This document shows positions 1 through 9,421 of a DNA stretch of 64,000 bases, one piece after another. Source of the stretch: Sandarakinorhabdus sp. AAP62 (GTDB taxonomy: Bacteria > Pseudomonadota > Alphaproteobacteria > Sphingomonadales > Sphingomonadaceae). Each line of letters begins with the position of its first letter. Within the stretch, counting starts at the first letter, position 1. The notes beneath the pieces were generated by a model. That model was not told where the DNA came from. It did not search any database and saw nothing but the letters and a program-made list of their open reading frames with translations. The position numbers and the translations under genes were made by a program. Where the stretch lies: assembly GCF_000331225.1 (NCBI RefSeq), contig NZ_ANFY01000008.1:1-64000 (forward strand). Direction: 5' to 3'.

Positions 1-170
1 ATCTTCTTGGCCTTCCATTCCCGCTACCGCCCCTCGCGGAACAACAACGCATCGTCGCCAAGGTCGATGAACTCATGGCCATCTGCGAGACCCTGAAAGC
101 TCACATTGCAGACGCAGGCGAAACCAGCCGGCACCTGGCGGACGCGATCACAGAACGGGCGGCAGTCTAA
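1..170 (+). CDS. hsdS: Type I restriction specificity subunit HsdS, C-terminal end (partial)
   Basis: The third forward frame runs from the window edge to a TAA at 168-170. Its translation contains PLPPLAEQQRIVAKVDELMA, the typical second conserved helix region of HsdS, followed by the usual short tail after 'CETLKAHI'. HsdS reads the DNA target for a type I restriction-modification complex with HsdM and HsdR, neither of which is in view. The stop codon overlaps the next ATG by one base (TAATG), so translation of the next gene is probably coupled, which places that cassette inside the restriction operon. Only 55 residues are visible. Confidence 0.85.
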   Translation, partial: LLGLPFPLPPLAEQQRIVAKVDELMAICETLKAHIADAGETSRHLADAITERAAV

Positions 171-964
171 TGCCGTGGCCCGAATTCACCGAGCTTTCGT
201 TCGGTTACTGCTTCCTTCGGGAGCTGGAAACCAAATACACAACCGGCGGGCGTTTTCCCAGGGCGCCCGATTTCATCAGCCAGTATGCTGAAAAGACCAA
301 GGGCTACGACGTTGAAGTCGCCATGGACGGTGCCGTTCCTCTGTTCATCCAGCTCAAGCGGTCGATGGTGATACGCTCGGCCAACGCTCGCGAGTTCGCG
401 TCGCCATTCTTCAAGAGCAAGCCGGCGCTCAGAATGAACCTGCACAGCAACGACAGTTTCGCGCAGCACATAGCTCTGCAGAAGCTGGAGCAGGCCGGAA
501 ACCATGTGATCTATGCGACCAGCCAGATCGAAAATCCGCAGGAGCTGGTCACGCACACCAAAAGTCGTACCATGGTCACCAAGGCCTCAGCCATCTTCAG
601 CCCCTCGACCATCATGCTTCCGAACGTTCACGAACAGCACCATGTAAGCTTCTACGCAAACACCAATTGGGCGGTATTGTTCTCCGAAAAGGGGCAACGA
701 TTTGAGCGCAAGTGGGCCGACGGTGCCGTTTGGTTGGCCGAGCTGCTTGAGACTTCGCGAGGACGCGAGGAGAATGAAAGGGCGATGAAGCTAGCAGAGC
801 AGGTGCTGATGGAGGCATTCGACAGAACTGCTGGCAGTCCGCCTGCCATGATCATGGATGCCGTTGGTAGCCTCGACGGCGCTGCGGCCAGGGTTTCGGT
901 GCTGGCCCAATATATGCTTGATGCCCAGCTCACGTTTCTGAAGCCGCCAGTGGAAGGCGAGTAG
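170..964 (+). CDS. Putative restriction-like nuclease, partner of the OLD-type ATPase
   Basis: A 264-residue protein with no family name I can assign firmly. Near the N terminus it has ELSFGYCFLRELE and then GYDVEV...PLFIQLKRS, placing Asp47 upstream of Gln61-Leu-Lys63. That spacing resembles the D...(E/Q)xK core of the PD-(D/E)xK nuclease fold in its Mrr-like Q variant, but this is inference from a short motif. No signal peptide or membrane segment is seen. The start overlaps the hsdS stop by one base, and the ATPase/TOPRIM gene follows after 6 bases, so the two form a translationally linked pair. A role in DNA recognition or cleavage in phage defence fits the context. Confidence 0.6.
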   Translation: MPWPEFTELSFGYCFLRELETKYTTGGRFPRAPDFISQYAEKTKGYDVEVAMDGAVPLFIQLKRSMVIRSANAREFASPFFKSKPALRMNLHSNDSFAQHIALQKLEQAGNHVIYATSQIENPQELVTHTKSRTMVTKASAIFSPSTIMLPNVHEQHHVSFYANTNWAVLFSEKGQRFERKWADGAVWLAELLETSRGREENERAMKLAEQVLMEAFDRTAGSPPAMIMDAVGSLDGAAARVSVLAQYMLDAQLTFLKPPVEGE

Positions 965-970
965 AGCCTA

Positions 971-2821
971 ATGCGTCTCCGCTCCGTCTGGATCAGCCAA
1001 TACAAGAACCTGCGTGATTTCTCGATCGGGTTTGATGGCGATGGCTCGATCGATATCTTCGTCGGCAGGAATGGCTCGGGGAAATCAAACTTCCTCGAGG
1101 CCATTATCGAAATCTTTGACCACGTGTACGAGCCTGGAAAAGGCTCCGAACAACCAAGTTTCGACTATCAAATCGAGTTTTCCGTCAATGGCCAGGATGT
1201 GGCGTTGCGGTGGCAAGACGGGCAGCTTTGGGTGAATGGCAGGGCCCGCAGCAGCGTGCCCAAAGAACTGAGGCCCCAGAATGTCATTGTCTATTATTCA
1301 GGCCAAAACCCGCACGTGGCCAGCTTGGTTAAACGCTATGAGGATCGCTTTCGGAAGCGGTTGCGCGGCGTGGATCTGTCAGAAAGTCCGGCCTTCATTG
1401 GCATAGGACCGGAATACAAGAAGCTGCTGATCCTCCTGTTGCTGTTGCTGCCGGAGGACCGACCGGCCCGGCGCTTCCTGTGCGCCAAGCTGGGGATCCT
1501 GGGCACTCGAAATGAGGTGGTTCTAACGATCGGGCGGCCAATCACCGCTATGAGAAGGAACTTTGATCACCTCGATCCGGGCGATTTATTCTGGGGTTTG
1601 CTTGGCGTAACGCGGACCTTTCTGATGGACCTCATCGCGTGCATCGAGGACGGCGCCACTCCGGGGGCGCTGCACGACCGGCAAAGCGATCTCTACAGCA
1701 TCCCAATTAGCGTTCCGCTGTTCCGCAGGGTATTTGATGGCCGGCCTCCACATGAATTGTTTCAGCTGTTCAGCAATCTGAAGATGCTGGGAATGCTGGA
1801 CGATATTGCCATGACGGTTACGCTCAATGGCCTTGAGCTGTCCGATCTCAGTCTGTTCAGTGATGGCCAGTTTCAATCGGTATATCTCTTCGCCATTGCC
1901 GAACTGTTCAAGGAACGGGAAAGCATCACCCTGCTAGATGAGCCAGACGCGTTTCTGCACCCCGAGTGGCAGTTCGAGTTCCTCAATCAGACCAACGATA
2001 TCTCGGAGGCCGCTGCCCGCTCCAATCACATCCTGATGAGCAGCCACAGCGCTGTGACGCTGATCAACAGTGTGTCGCCTCGGGTGAAGTTCTTCGAATT
2101 GCAGGATGGGGCGGCGCGTTGCTACCCCTTGCCGAAGCGGCTTGCGATCGAACGGCTCAGCAACGCGCTTATCCGGTACACAGAAAGTGAGCAGCTTCTC
2201 AGCATCCTGAATGCCATCCAGATCGAAAACAAGCCGGTGATGTTCACCGAGGGTAGCATTGATCCGATCATCATCAAGGAAGCCTGGTACCGGCTTTACC
2301 AGACCGAGCTGCCATTCATCCCGTTTTATGCTTTCAGCTGCACATACTTGTCGCAGCTTTTGCGAGACGATCGCATTATTAACGATATGGGCGGGCGGCC
2401 CGTTTTCGGATTGTTCGACTTCGATCAGGCCTTCAATCAATGGAATGGATTGGCAGGCGAAGTGATTGAAGCCAACTTCGTCAATGGCGCCTGCAAGCGA
2501 TTGGGTAATCGCAATGCCTACGCCTTTCTTATCCCTGTGCCGCTGAATCCAGCTGTCCGCGCCCAGGTATTTGTGAACGGTAATGACGGCACCACCTTTG
2601 GCGATCAGTCGCTTTGTGAGATCGAGCATCTCTTCTTTGGAGATGCGTTAACAGCTCCATACTTTGAAAATCAGCGGGCGCCCGGTGGAGGTAACAAGAT
2701 CGTCTTGAAGTCAGACGCCATGAAGGAACGGTTCGCCCGTGATGTTGTGCCTAGGCTTGATGATCGGTTCTTCGAAGTGTTTCGTCCTATGTTTGAACGC
2801 ATTTGTGCGATCATAGGGTAA
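971..2821 (+). CDS. AAA/ABC-type ATPase with C-terminal TOPRIM-like domain (OLD-type nuclease)
   Basis: A 616-residue protein with a RecF/OLD-style N terminus: Walker A GRNGSGKS at about residues 32-39, an ABC-like signature LFSDGQFQ near 300, Walker B with LLDEPDAFLHPEWQ near 320 and the following SSHSAVTL histidine. The C-terminal third has FTEGSIDP (about 425, TOPRIM glutamate) and GLFDFDQAF (about 480, TOPRIM DxD), so an ATPase-controlled nuclease is likely. OLD-family proteins with this layout occur in Gabija, retron and related anti-phage systems. Here the partner is the upstream nuclease-like gene rather than a UvrD helicase, so it is not a standard Gabija locus. Exact system identity is not known. 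Confidence 0.8.
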   Translation: MRLRSVWISQYKNLRDFSIGFDGDGSIDIFVGRNGSGKSNFLEAIIEIFDHVYEPGKGSEQPSFDYQIEFSVNGQDVALRWQDGQLWVNGRARSSVPKELRPQNVIVYYSGQNPHVASLVKRYEDRFRKRLRGVDLSESPAFIGIGPEYKKLLILLLLLLPEDRPARRFLCAKLGILGTRNEVVLTIGRPITAMRRNFDHLDPGDLFWGLLGVTRTFLMDLIACIEDGATPGALHDRQSDLYSIPISVPLFRRVFDGRPPHELFQLFSNLKMLGMLDDIAMTVTLNGLELSDLSLFSDGQFQSVYLFAIAELFKERESITLLDEPDAFLHPEWQFEFLNQTNDISEAAARSNHILMSSHSAVTLINSVSPRVKFFELQDGAARCYPLPKRLAIERLSNALIRYTESEQLLSILNAIQIENKPVMFTEGSIDPIIIKEAWYRLYQTELPFIPFYAFSCTYLSQLLRDDRIINDMGGRPVFGLFDFDQAFNQWNGLAGEVIEANFVNGACKRLGNRNAYAFLIPVPLNPAVRAQVFVNGNDGTTFGDQSLCEIEHLFFGDALTAPYFENQRAPGGGNKIVLKSDAMKERFARDVVPRLDDRFFEVFRPMFERICAIIG

Positions 2822-2854
2822 GGCTGATATTCTATTGCGTACTGGACGTAAGAA

Positions 2855-5800
2855 TTATTGATTACCAACGCTGACCTTCGCGCGACGTGCGACCTCCCTT
2901 ACGCAGGCATAGATGTCGTGGTTCCGGAACCGCTCGCCTGTACGTGCTACTTCCCCTTCAAACTCGGACTTCGTCACGATAAGAGCCCCGCCATAGATAC
3001 GGGGAGCTCCCATGGCACGTGAGATCACTTCAACCGAGCCGGCGCGATCTCCATCGATGACAACGGCGTAGCGTCGGCCGGGCAAGACTTCATACCAGTC
3101 GATGCCATCAAGCGGTCGCATTTGCTTGCCGAGTGGTTCTTCGACCTCGGTCTCCTCGTCTGCGGTCATATTTTTTGACGGAGTGGCTACCGCGGCAGGT
3201 GCTTGCGCCTCGTTTGGCGGAGCGAGTTCGATCAGCTCCTGCTCGGGCGCCAAGTCTTCGGGCGACGGTTCAGTCCGGGGCCGGCTGGCAAAGGCTGCCG
3301 CGGCCTTGGCACGCCATTCCTCGAGATTGTGGAGCAGCTTCGCCATCTCGTGATCTGGATCAGCGAACCAGTCGGTCGACCAGATGCGATGGATCCGCCA
3401 GCCCATGTTTTCCAATATCGTCTGGCGGATCCGGTCGCGGTCGCGAACGCTCAGCCCAGTATGCCAGCGGGCGCCGTCGCACTCGACGCCAGCAATGAAC
3501 CCAATCGGATAATCAGGATGGCGTACGCCCAGATCGATGCGGAAGCCTTCAACGCCGACCTGGGGGACCACATCATAGCCATGTGCCCGCAGCTTCTCGG
3601 CGACGAACATCTCAAAGTCGCTATCGAAGTCGCCGCCAACCTCACTGTCGGTTGCAGCGCCTTTCATAGCGTAGGTGAGGTAGGACTTGAGGGCCATCAC
3701 CCCTTTGCTCGATTTCTCGGTGATCTTGATGTCGTTCGGGCGCAGGGAGGTGAACACGCGCGTCGACAGCTTCGCTCGGGTTACAAGCACATTCAGCCGT
3801 CGCCATCCCACCTGCTGGTTCATCGGGCCGAAGCGCTGCATCACCGTCCCGTTTTTGTCTGGCCCATACACGGTGGAAATCAGGATAATGTCGCGTTCGT
3901 CACCCTGCACATTCTCGAGATTTTTGATGAAGAACTCCTCAATTCCGTTGTTGTGGAAATCGATATAGGCGCGCACCTCGGGCTCTTCGAGCTGCAGGCG
4001 ATTGAACTCATTCTGGATGAGTTCGGCCTGCTTGGCGTTCATCGTCGCGATGCCCAGCGATCGCTCCGGATAGGCGCGCATAAGGCGGAACGCCTCTTCA
4101 ATGACTGCTTGGGCCTCCTCCTGGTTGATCGAGGCTTCATAGGTGCCGCCGACATATCGGGACTTGACCCCCAGTAGCTCGTCGTCGGTCGTAGGGCTGG
4201 GAAACACGATCAGGTCCCGCTCATAGAACTCGCGGTTCGAGTACTGGATCAGATCCTCGTGTTGGGACCGATAGTGCCAGCGCAGCCGACGCTTGCGGCG
4301 GAGGCGCTGATTGGCCAAATCGAGGATCGACTCCGAGTTCACGACGACGGTTTCGTCCATGTCTTCATCATCATCGGTACCGGAGGCCGAGAAAAAGTCG
4401 CTAGGCGGCAATTGGTTGGCATCCCCCACCACCACAATCTGTTCGGCCCGCATGATGGCCGAGACAGCGAATTCGGGCCGCATCTGGGAGGCTTCGTCGA
4501 TCACCAGAAGGTCGAACGTTAGGTCGCCCGGCCGGATGAACTGGGCTGCCGAGGTAGGCGACATCATCCACACCGGCTTCAACGCCTTCAGGGCAGCCGC
4601 CGCCCGATGGGTGACCTCACGCAGAGACGTGCGTGGGCGACGCAGCCCTAATTCGTGCTGTAGCAGCGCTGCGTCCGTGAAACCGCCAACCGGACCGCTG
4701 TCCTTTCCGCGCGGCGGCTTATCTGAGAGGCGGGCGGCTACGATGGCCGCCGCTTCCAGGTTCTGGAGTTCCTTGTCGAGTGCCACAAACGCGCGACGGG
4801 CGCCATCCAGCGTAAGGCTGCCGAGCCGGCCCAATTCCGCGCCCGATCCGCCGACGTAGCTGCGCACGAGGGATCGCACCACGATCCATTCATAAAGATT
4901 TGCGAGCTCGTCGGGCGCGACGTCCCCAGCCACGGCCGAAAGCGCGTAGGCGTCGAGGCCAGCTTCACGCAAGGCAGAGCGATATTTCAGCAAGTTGGCA
5001 CAGGCCCTGACGCCCGCTGCGTCACTGGACATCGACGCCAAATGGTCGGCTAGCTCCGACCAGCTTGTTGCCAGTTTCGTGGCATCAATCTCGGCCAAAA
5101 TGGCAAACTTTGTAGCCTCGAAATCCCATTTGTTCTTAGCCTCCTCAATCAGAGGTGTAACTTCGGCCAGACGCGTTAGCAGTCCCAGCGGCTTATCTGC
5201 CCGGCGTGCCGCCTCAGCAATCGAAAGTGGTCCAGCCAATGCATTCAAAGCATCAACATGGTCCAACACTCGCTTCAGGGGGGCAGGATTACGCCTGACG
5301 GACGAGGCCCAGTCGAAGCCTGATTTCTCAGCTTGGAGGGCATGGTCGGCTTCCGCGCGCGCCAATTCGCCGATGCGATCGGCAAGTAGCTTGCCTCCGC
5401 GTCTGATCATCCCGTCTGCCCGCGCGCCAACCTTATGCAGGGCTTCTACCAGTCTTTCGGCCTTGCCTCGACTTTCAACGATGGTGTTTTCAAGCGCCGG
5501 CCAGGACAATGGCGCCGACAGCATGGCCAAGTGGGGGGCAGCAAGTTCGGTCACCCGGCCCGCGATGGCGGCTGCCCGCGAGCGGTCTGCAGCACCCAAA
5601 CGCAACCAGCCTATAAGCATGTCTGCCGCACCGTGCGCCCGCAGTTGCTCTTCCGCGCGGACAAGTGCGCTAGACGCACCAAGGGCGGCCTCCCAATCTG
5701 CGTCGGCACCGGTCCACAGCAAGGCGGGAAACAGCGATCGCGCTGGGCTATCGTTACGAAAACTGCTTGTAGTTCGGTGATGCCGCGCAGCCCTACGCAG

Positions 5801-8701
5801 CATTTCAATGGCCTTCGGGCGCTCTTCGGTGCCCTTCAGCCACCGCCTTGATCGCCGATCGGAAGCCTTGAATGCGCCATCGAACAGGCGCGCAAACATG
5901 CCGGCCTGCTCCAACACGTCAGCCGTGCTGGTGAGCTCCGATGAGCCTGCCTCTAGTCCTTCGGGCGTCAGAAGCGCGGTAAGTGCCTCACGCTCGCGCC
6001 GGATCTCGGCTGCAGTGCCCGCTTCGCGCTCAAGGGCAAGACGGGCAACCGGTTCCAGCAACGTGGGACTGGCTATCGCGGCTGTCGCCGATGGCATCTC
6101 GCCCAAAATGCTCAGCGCTGCCATGACGGCTGGCGTCGAAGAGCTCAGCAGCTGCACGGGCAGGGGGATTATCTGGGAAAGCGCGCCTATTTCAGCCTGG
6201 ATTCGTTCCACGGCTTCCTCAGCCGCCCGCAATTGCGCCAACTGATCATGGACCTGGGAGATGGCGTCCGGAATGTCATCCATGTCTGCCAGCGCGCTGC
6301 AAAGTGCCGCGACTGCATCGTTCGGAAGCTCGGCTGGTGCCTCGACATCAAGCTCCAACTGTCGTTTGCATTCATGCCAGCGGTCCATCAGCTCATGTAA
6401 TGCTTTTAGTTCGCCATATTGGCGAAGTGCACTTTGCAGCAGAAGCTCGTCGAGGCCGGATGGAGCGGTGATATTTCGGAGCTGGTCAACGGCGGGCCCA
6501 ACATTCGATCGCGGCCCGGGCCAAGTGATGCCCAACGATGTCAATTCTGCTTGAAGGTTCGCAAGTGTCCTTGCCGCCATCGCGGCTGTCCCTGCTGCGG
6601 CCAACTCATCTGCCTGATCAAACGGGTTCAGCCGCTCAGCCGCCATCCACAGCGTCTCGCCGTTGGAAGTGCGAAGCGCGGCAAGGGCGATGCCAAAATC
6701 CGAAAGGGCTTCGCGGCGTTCCTTCAGGGTCGCCGCATCAAGGCTTTCAATGTCTTTCGGCTCGAGGCCATTGGCGACTGTGTCGATCCCGGCGGGAAGC
6801 AAGCTACGAAGGCGGATTTCTCGCCACGAGAGTTGATAAGCCGTTTTACCGAGTGACCCCAGCGGCTCGCCAATCAGGGAAAGGTATCGCCGGATGAGGT
6901 CGCGCTTACGAGCAAGCTCTGCTCGTGTGTCCGATAGACGGGCTGGATCTGCAGAGGGTCTGGCGTTCAGGCGCTCCCGCAGGCCTGCATAGACCGTATC
7001 ACGCTTGGCCGTGTCTCCATGGAGTTCCAACAGCAGGGGGCCCAAGCCGGACTGACGCAGGCGGCTCGCCACCACGGAAAGCGCAGCCTGTTTCTCGGCC
7101 ACGAACAATACCCGCTTCCCGTCTTTCAACGCGCTGGCGATCATGTTCGTGATTGTCTGCGATTTGCCGGTTCCCGGTGGCCCCTCAATGGCCAGGGACT
7201 GGCCCTCCGCAACGTCGATAAGGGCGGCGTGCTGGGAAGCGTCGGCGGGCTGGATCAACGGCGGTGCCTTGCTCGCCAGCGGCTCGCGGTCGATATCCGG
7301 CGTTTCCAGCGGAGCCGGCTCACCGTCGAAAGACCGAGCATTGAGCAGGCCGGGCAGCAATGTGTGATTGGCAAAAGCCTGCGGCGGCCAGTTGCTCGGG
7401 TCCAGGTCCTTCCACAAGATCATGCGCGGAAACGGCAGGATGGCGACGGTGGCAAAGCGTCGAAGCGACAGCCGTCGGCCTTGGGCAAGAATCTCTTCGA
7501 GGCGCGCGAAATACTCCTCCGGGCTCTCGTCCTCGCCAAGTTCCGGTGTCTCCAGCCCCCAATGTTGGCGCATCTTCTCCTGGAGTGCGACATTGACCTC
7601 GAGGTCTTCGTCTCCTTCGACAAGCGTGTACTCGTAGCGGCCGCGTACCACCCTCTGCTCCAAGTGGACCGGAAGCGTCAAAATTGGTGCGTGGTGCTGC
7701 ACGTCAGATGCATCATCCTCGTACCATTGGACGAATCCGAGGCAGAGAAACAGGGTATGCAGGCCGGTCTCACGCTGGTGGGAGCGGTACTTCTCGTAGA
7801 TCGTCTTCAGACGCTTGCCGAGCTCCTTTGTCGTGAGCAGGACGCGAATACGGTTGTCTTCATGGTGTTCGGCAACATCATCGTCATCGGAGCCGCGGAG
7901 GTCGAAGGAGGGATCAAAGCCATGCGCCTTGGCCAATGCCTTTACGTCGAGAGCTTTGCCATAATCGAGAGCTGGTAAGCCGAGTTGGTGGCGAACCGCC
8001 TGTCTCAACAATCGCTCGGCTGACTGCCACTGGCGCATGTCCGCCTCGTCATCACCTAACTTTTCGGTTGCCGCCAGGAACAGTGGATCAGTTAGACGCG
8101 CGCGCTCATAAGCGATTTGAAATGCCGGCGTACGCTCGTCCTGGGGGGTAATGTCCTCGTCCGGCAATGGTTCGAACTGCAAAGGGCCTTCCTGAAGCGC
8201 TTTAAGCAAAAGGTCTGGCCGCTCATCGACAATGCGAATATGCGAGGTTGAGCGGCCTCCATGCTTGAATGCAATCAAAGGGTTGCGTTTCCCCAGGTCG
8301 ATCAATTTGGTCCGGAGGCCGGCAACGGCCTCATAGGTCCATCTCTGCTCGTCTGTCATGGGTGGCGGTTCCGGCGTACTCTGCTTCGGACGGGCTGATG
8401 GTTCGTCCGTGTCGGACCGGTTGGACGATCTTGACGCGCTTGGGACAATTCTCGCCGTTACGGGAGCTTTGACTCGAGCGATTGCTGGCGAAGTGGGTGC
8501 TGACTTTACCGGAACGATCGTTTGAGTTGGGCGCTGCTGCAGCAAGATTTTCTCAACGCGTGCCATCAACGTGCGGGCAGCGAGTGTCTTCCGGTGTGCT
8601 AGCTCGGTCCTGATTAACTCAAGTTCAGACGCGCTCTTCAGGTTCCGCTCGGCCATCGCTTTCAATTCATCGGTCGTTTTACTGAGAAGTGGCCGAGCCA
8701 T
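2855..8701 (-). CDS. Giant DUF4011 / SF1 helicase / Vsr-like nuclease / DUF3320 protein
   Basis: A 1948-residue single-chain protein. A helical N terminus and a Pro/Ser/Thr-rich linker lead to a DUF4011-like segment from about residue 130 (KLIDLGKRNPLIAF). A Upf1-like SF1 helicase follows: Walker A EGPPGTGKSQT near 505, Walker B VIDEASQM near 1400, then VVGDANQLPPS, WHYRSQHEDL, VQGDERD and LNVLVTRAK near 1640. About 900 residues of mostly helical sequence separate the two Walker motifs. Residues about 1690-1790 resemble a Vsr/DUF559-type endonuclease (FRIDLGVRH...GVECDGARWH...R), and the last 90 residues resemble DUF3320. Such proteins are found in defence islands, and Hhe (helicase-HEPN-Vsr) is the closest named system I know. 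Cytoplasmic DNA processing is inferred. Confidence 0.85.
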   Translation of the reverse strand: MARPLLSKTTDELKAMAERNLKSASELELIRTELAHRKTLAARTLMARVEKILLQQRPTQTIVPVKSAPTSPAIARVKAPVTARIVPSASRSSNRSDTDEPSARPKQSTPEPPPMTDEQRWTYEAVAGLRTKLIDLGKRNPLIAFKHGGRSTSHIRIVDERPDLLLKALQEGPLQFEPLPDEDITPQDERTPAFQIAYERARLTDPLFLAATEKLGDDEADMRQWQSAERLLRQAVRHQLGLPALDYGKALDVKALAKAHGFDPSFDLRGSDDDDVAEHHEDNRIRVLLTTKELGKRLKTIYEKYRSHQRETGLHTLFLCLGFVQWYEDDASDVQHHAPILTLPVHLEQRVVRGRYEYTLVEGDEDLEVNVALQEKMRQHWGLETPELGEDESPEEYFARLEEILAQGRRLSLRRFATVAILPFPRMILWKDLDPSNWPPQAFANHTLLPGLLNARSFDGEPAPLETPDIDREPLASKAPPLIQPADASQHAALIDVAEGQSLAIEGPPGTGKSQTITNMIASALKDGKRVLFVAEKQAALSVVASRLRQSGLGPLLLELHGDTAKRDTVYAGLRERLNARPSADPARLSDTRAELARKRDLIRRYLSLIGEPLGSLGKTAYQLSWREIRLRSLLPAGIDTVANGLEPKDIESLDAATLKERREALSDFGIALAALRTSNGETLWMAAERLNPFDQADELAAAGTAAMAARTLANLQAELTSLGITWPGPRSNVGPAVDQLRNITAPSGLDELLLQSALRQYGELKALHELMDRWHECKRQLELDVEAPAELPNDAVAALCSALADMDDIPDAISQVHDQLAQLRAAEEAVERIQAEIGALSQIIPLPVQLLSSSTPAVMAALSILGEMPSATAAIASPTLLEPVARLALEREAGTAAEIRREREALTALLTPEGLEAGSSELTSTADVLEQAGMFARLFDGAFKASDRRSRRWLKGTEERPKAIEMLRRAARHHRTTSSFRNDSPARSLFPALLWTGADADWEAALGASSALVRAEEQLRAHGAADMLIGWLRLGAADRSRAAAIAGRVTELAAPHLAMLSAPLSWPALENTIVESRGKAERLVEALHKVGARADGMIRRGGKLLADRIGELARAEADHALQAEKSGFDWASSVRRNPAPLKRVLDHVDALNALAGPLSIAEAARRADKPLGLLTRLAEVTPLIEEAKNKWDFEATKFAILAEIDATKLATSWSELADHLASMSSDAAGVRACANLLKYRSALREAGLDAYALSAVAGDVAPDELANLYEWIVVRSLVRSYVGGSGAELGRLGSLTLDGARRAFVALDKELQNLEAAAIVAARLSDKPPRGKDSGPVGGFTDAALLQHELGLRRPRTSLREVTHRAAAALKALKPVWMMSPTSAAQFIRPGDLTFDLLVIDEASQMRPEFAVSAIMRAEQIVVVGDANQLPPSDFFSASGTDDDEDMDETVVVNSESILDLANQRLRRKRRLRWHYRSQHEDLIQYSNREFYERDLIVFPSPTTDDELLGVKSRYVGGTYEASINQEEAQAVIEEAFRLMRAYPERSLGIATMNAKQAELIQNEFNRLQLEEPEVRAYIDFHNNGIEEFFIKNLENVQGDERDIILISTVYGPDKNGTVMQRFGPMNQQVGWRRLNVLVTRAKLSTRVFTSLRPNDIKITEKSSKGVMALKSYLTYAMKGAATDSEVGGDFDSDFEMFVAEKLRAHGYDVVPQVGVEGFRIDLGVRHPDYPIGFIAGVECDGARWHTGLSVRDRDRIRQTILENMGWRIHRIWSTDWFADPDHEMAKLLHNLEEWRAKAAAAFASRPRTEPSPEDLAPEQELIELAPPNEAQAPAAVATPSKNMTADEETEVEEPLGKQMRPLDGIDWYEVLPGRRYAVVIDGDRAGSVEVISRAMGAPRIYGGALIVTKSEFEGEVARTGERFRNHDIYACVREVARRAKVSVGNQ

Positions 8702-9076
8702 CCTTGCCTCACATCATGGCATTTTAGGTTCGACCTTATGGCCGTTCCGACGCCAGTGCCTAAAGTGTGTTGTATGGTCGCCGATTTTCCGTCTGATGAC
8801 CATTTTCTTGCTTGCATGCCGCGCTTTTGAAGTGATGGCAACCTTGTCGAGAAATGAACTCCTATGTTTGCATCCCTTTACCGTGGCCCGGAGCACTTCC
8901 TCCTGCGTGAGGCACCTCGGTAACCGTTGGCAGAGCGACCCCGCCGTTGGGGACGCTCATTCCATCCCCAGTTTATCCACCAAAAATAATTACTGAATCT
9001 ACCAAAAATTTTTCCAGATTTGGTTTGAAGTCACAGGCGCCTGCCGACACATTCCAGCCATCGAAAGGAGCCAACC
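8702..9076. promoter_or_regulatory. Divergent intergenic region with AT-rich repeated motif
   Basis: These 375 bases separate the minus-strand helicase gene from the plus-strand three-gene operon, so promoters for both should lie here. No convincing ORF is present. The stretch 8970-9030 is markedly AT-rich and contains two copies of CYACCAAAAAT (8977-8987 and 8999-9009), 22 bases or about two helical turns apart. The second copy also forms an inverted repeat ACCAAA (9001-9006) with TTTGGT (9019-9024). A regulator site or promoter for the 9077 operon is the likely reading. GGAG before the ATG at 9077 is a good ribosome-binding site. Confidence 0.4.
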
Positions 9077-9421
9077 ATGTCGGATCGTCAGTTTCTCGGT
9101 GCAGGAGAAAACCTCACTCGTCATGCCCGTGAGCGCATGCAGCAACGCGGAGTACGGGACGTGGAACTCCACGCATTCCTGAATCTTTCCTTGCTAGTGA
9201 AGGGGTGCGGAGACGGCTGTGATGCACTGATGCTTGATCGCAGGGATGCGTGCAGCCTTATTCATGAGGGGTGTCCACCAAAGCTGGCTGAGAAGCTCTG
9301 TCGCCTTCGTGTGATCATCGCAGAGGACGGTGCGATCGTTTCTGTCATGCCGCGCTGGCGTCGTCGCCCAACTCGCCCCTCAGGTAGTCGCCCGCGCCAG
9401 GAGATGCATCGCCATGGATGA
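9077..9421 (+). CDS. Small basic protein, DUF4258-like
   Basis: A 114-residue protein starting MSDRQFLGAGENLTRHARER with the pattern RHARERMQQRGV, which resembles the DUF4258 signature (His-x3-Arg-Met-x2-Arg), a family of small, often toxin-associated putative nucleases. Another short conserved stretch is LMLDRRDACSLI. The tail is very basic (PRWRRRPTRPSGSRPRQ). It is first in a run of three genes on the same strand; the next gene starts 8 bases before its stop, so the two are translationally coupled. The assignment rests on one motif and could be wrong; no function is claimed beyond that resemblance. Confidence 0.6.
   Translation: MSDRQFLGAGENLTRHARERMQQRGVRDVELHAFLNLSLLVKGCGDGCDALMLDRRDACSLIHEGCPPKLAEKLCRLRVIIAEDGAIVSVMPRWRRRPTRPSGSRPRQEMHRHG

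Noticed and set aside
2855-8701. A firm HEPN domain in the giant helicase
   Set aside because: Only one RxxxxH match was found in a long Arg-rich helical region; such a motif is expected by chance.
9330-9413. Earlier ATG start for the 515-residue island protein
   Set aside because: It would overlap the preceding gene by 92 bases and lacks a ribosome-binding site, whereas 9414 has AGGAG and an 8-base overlap.
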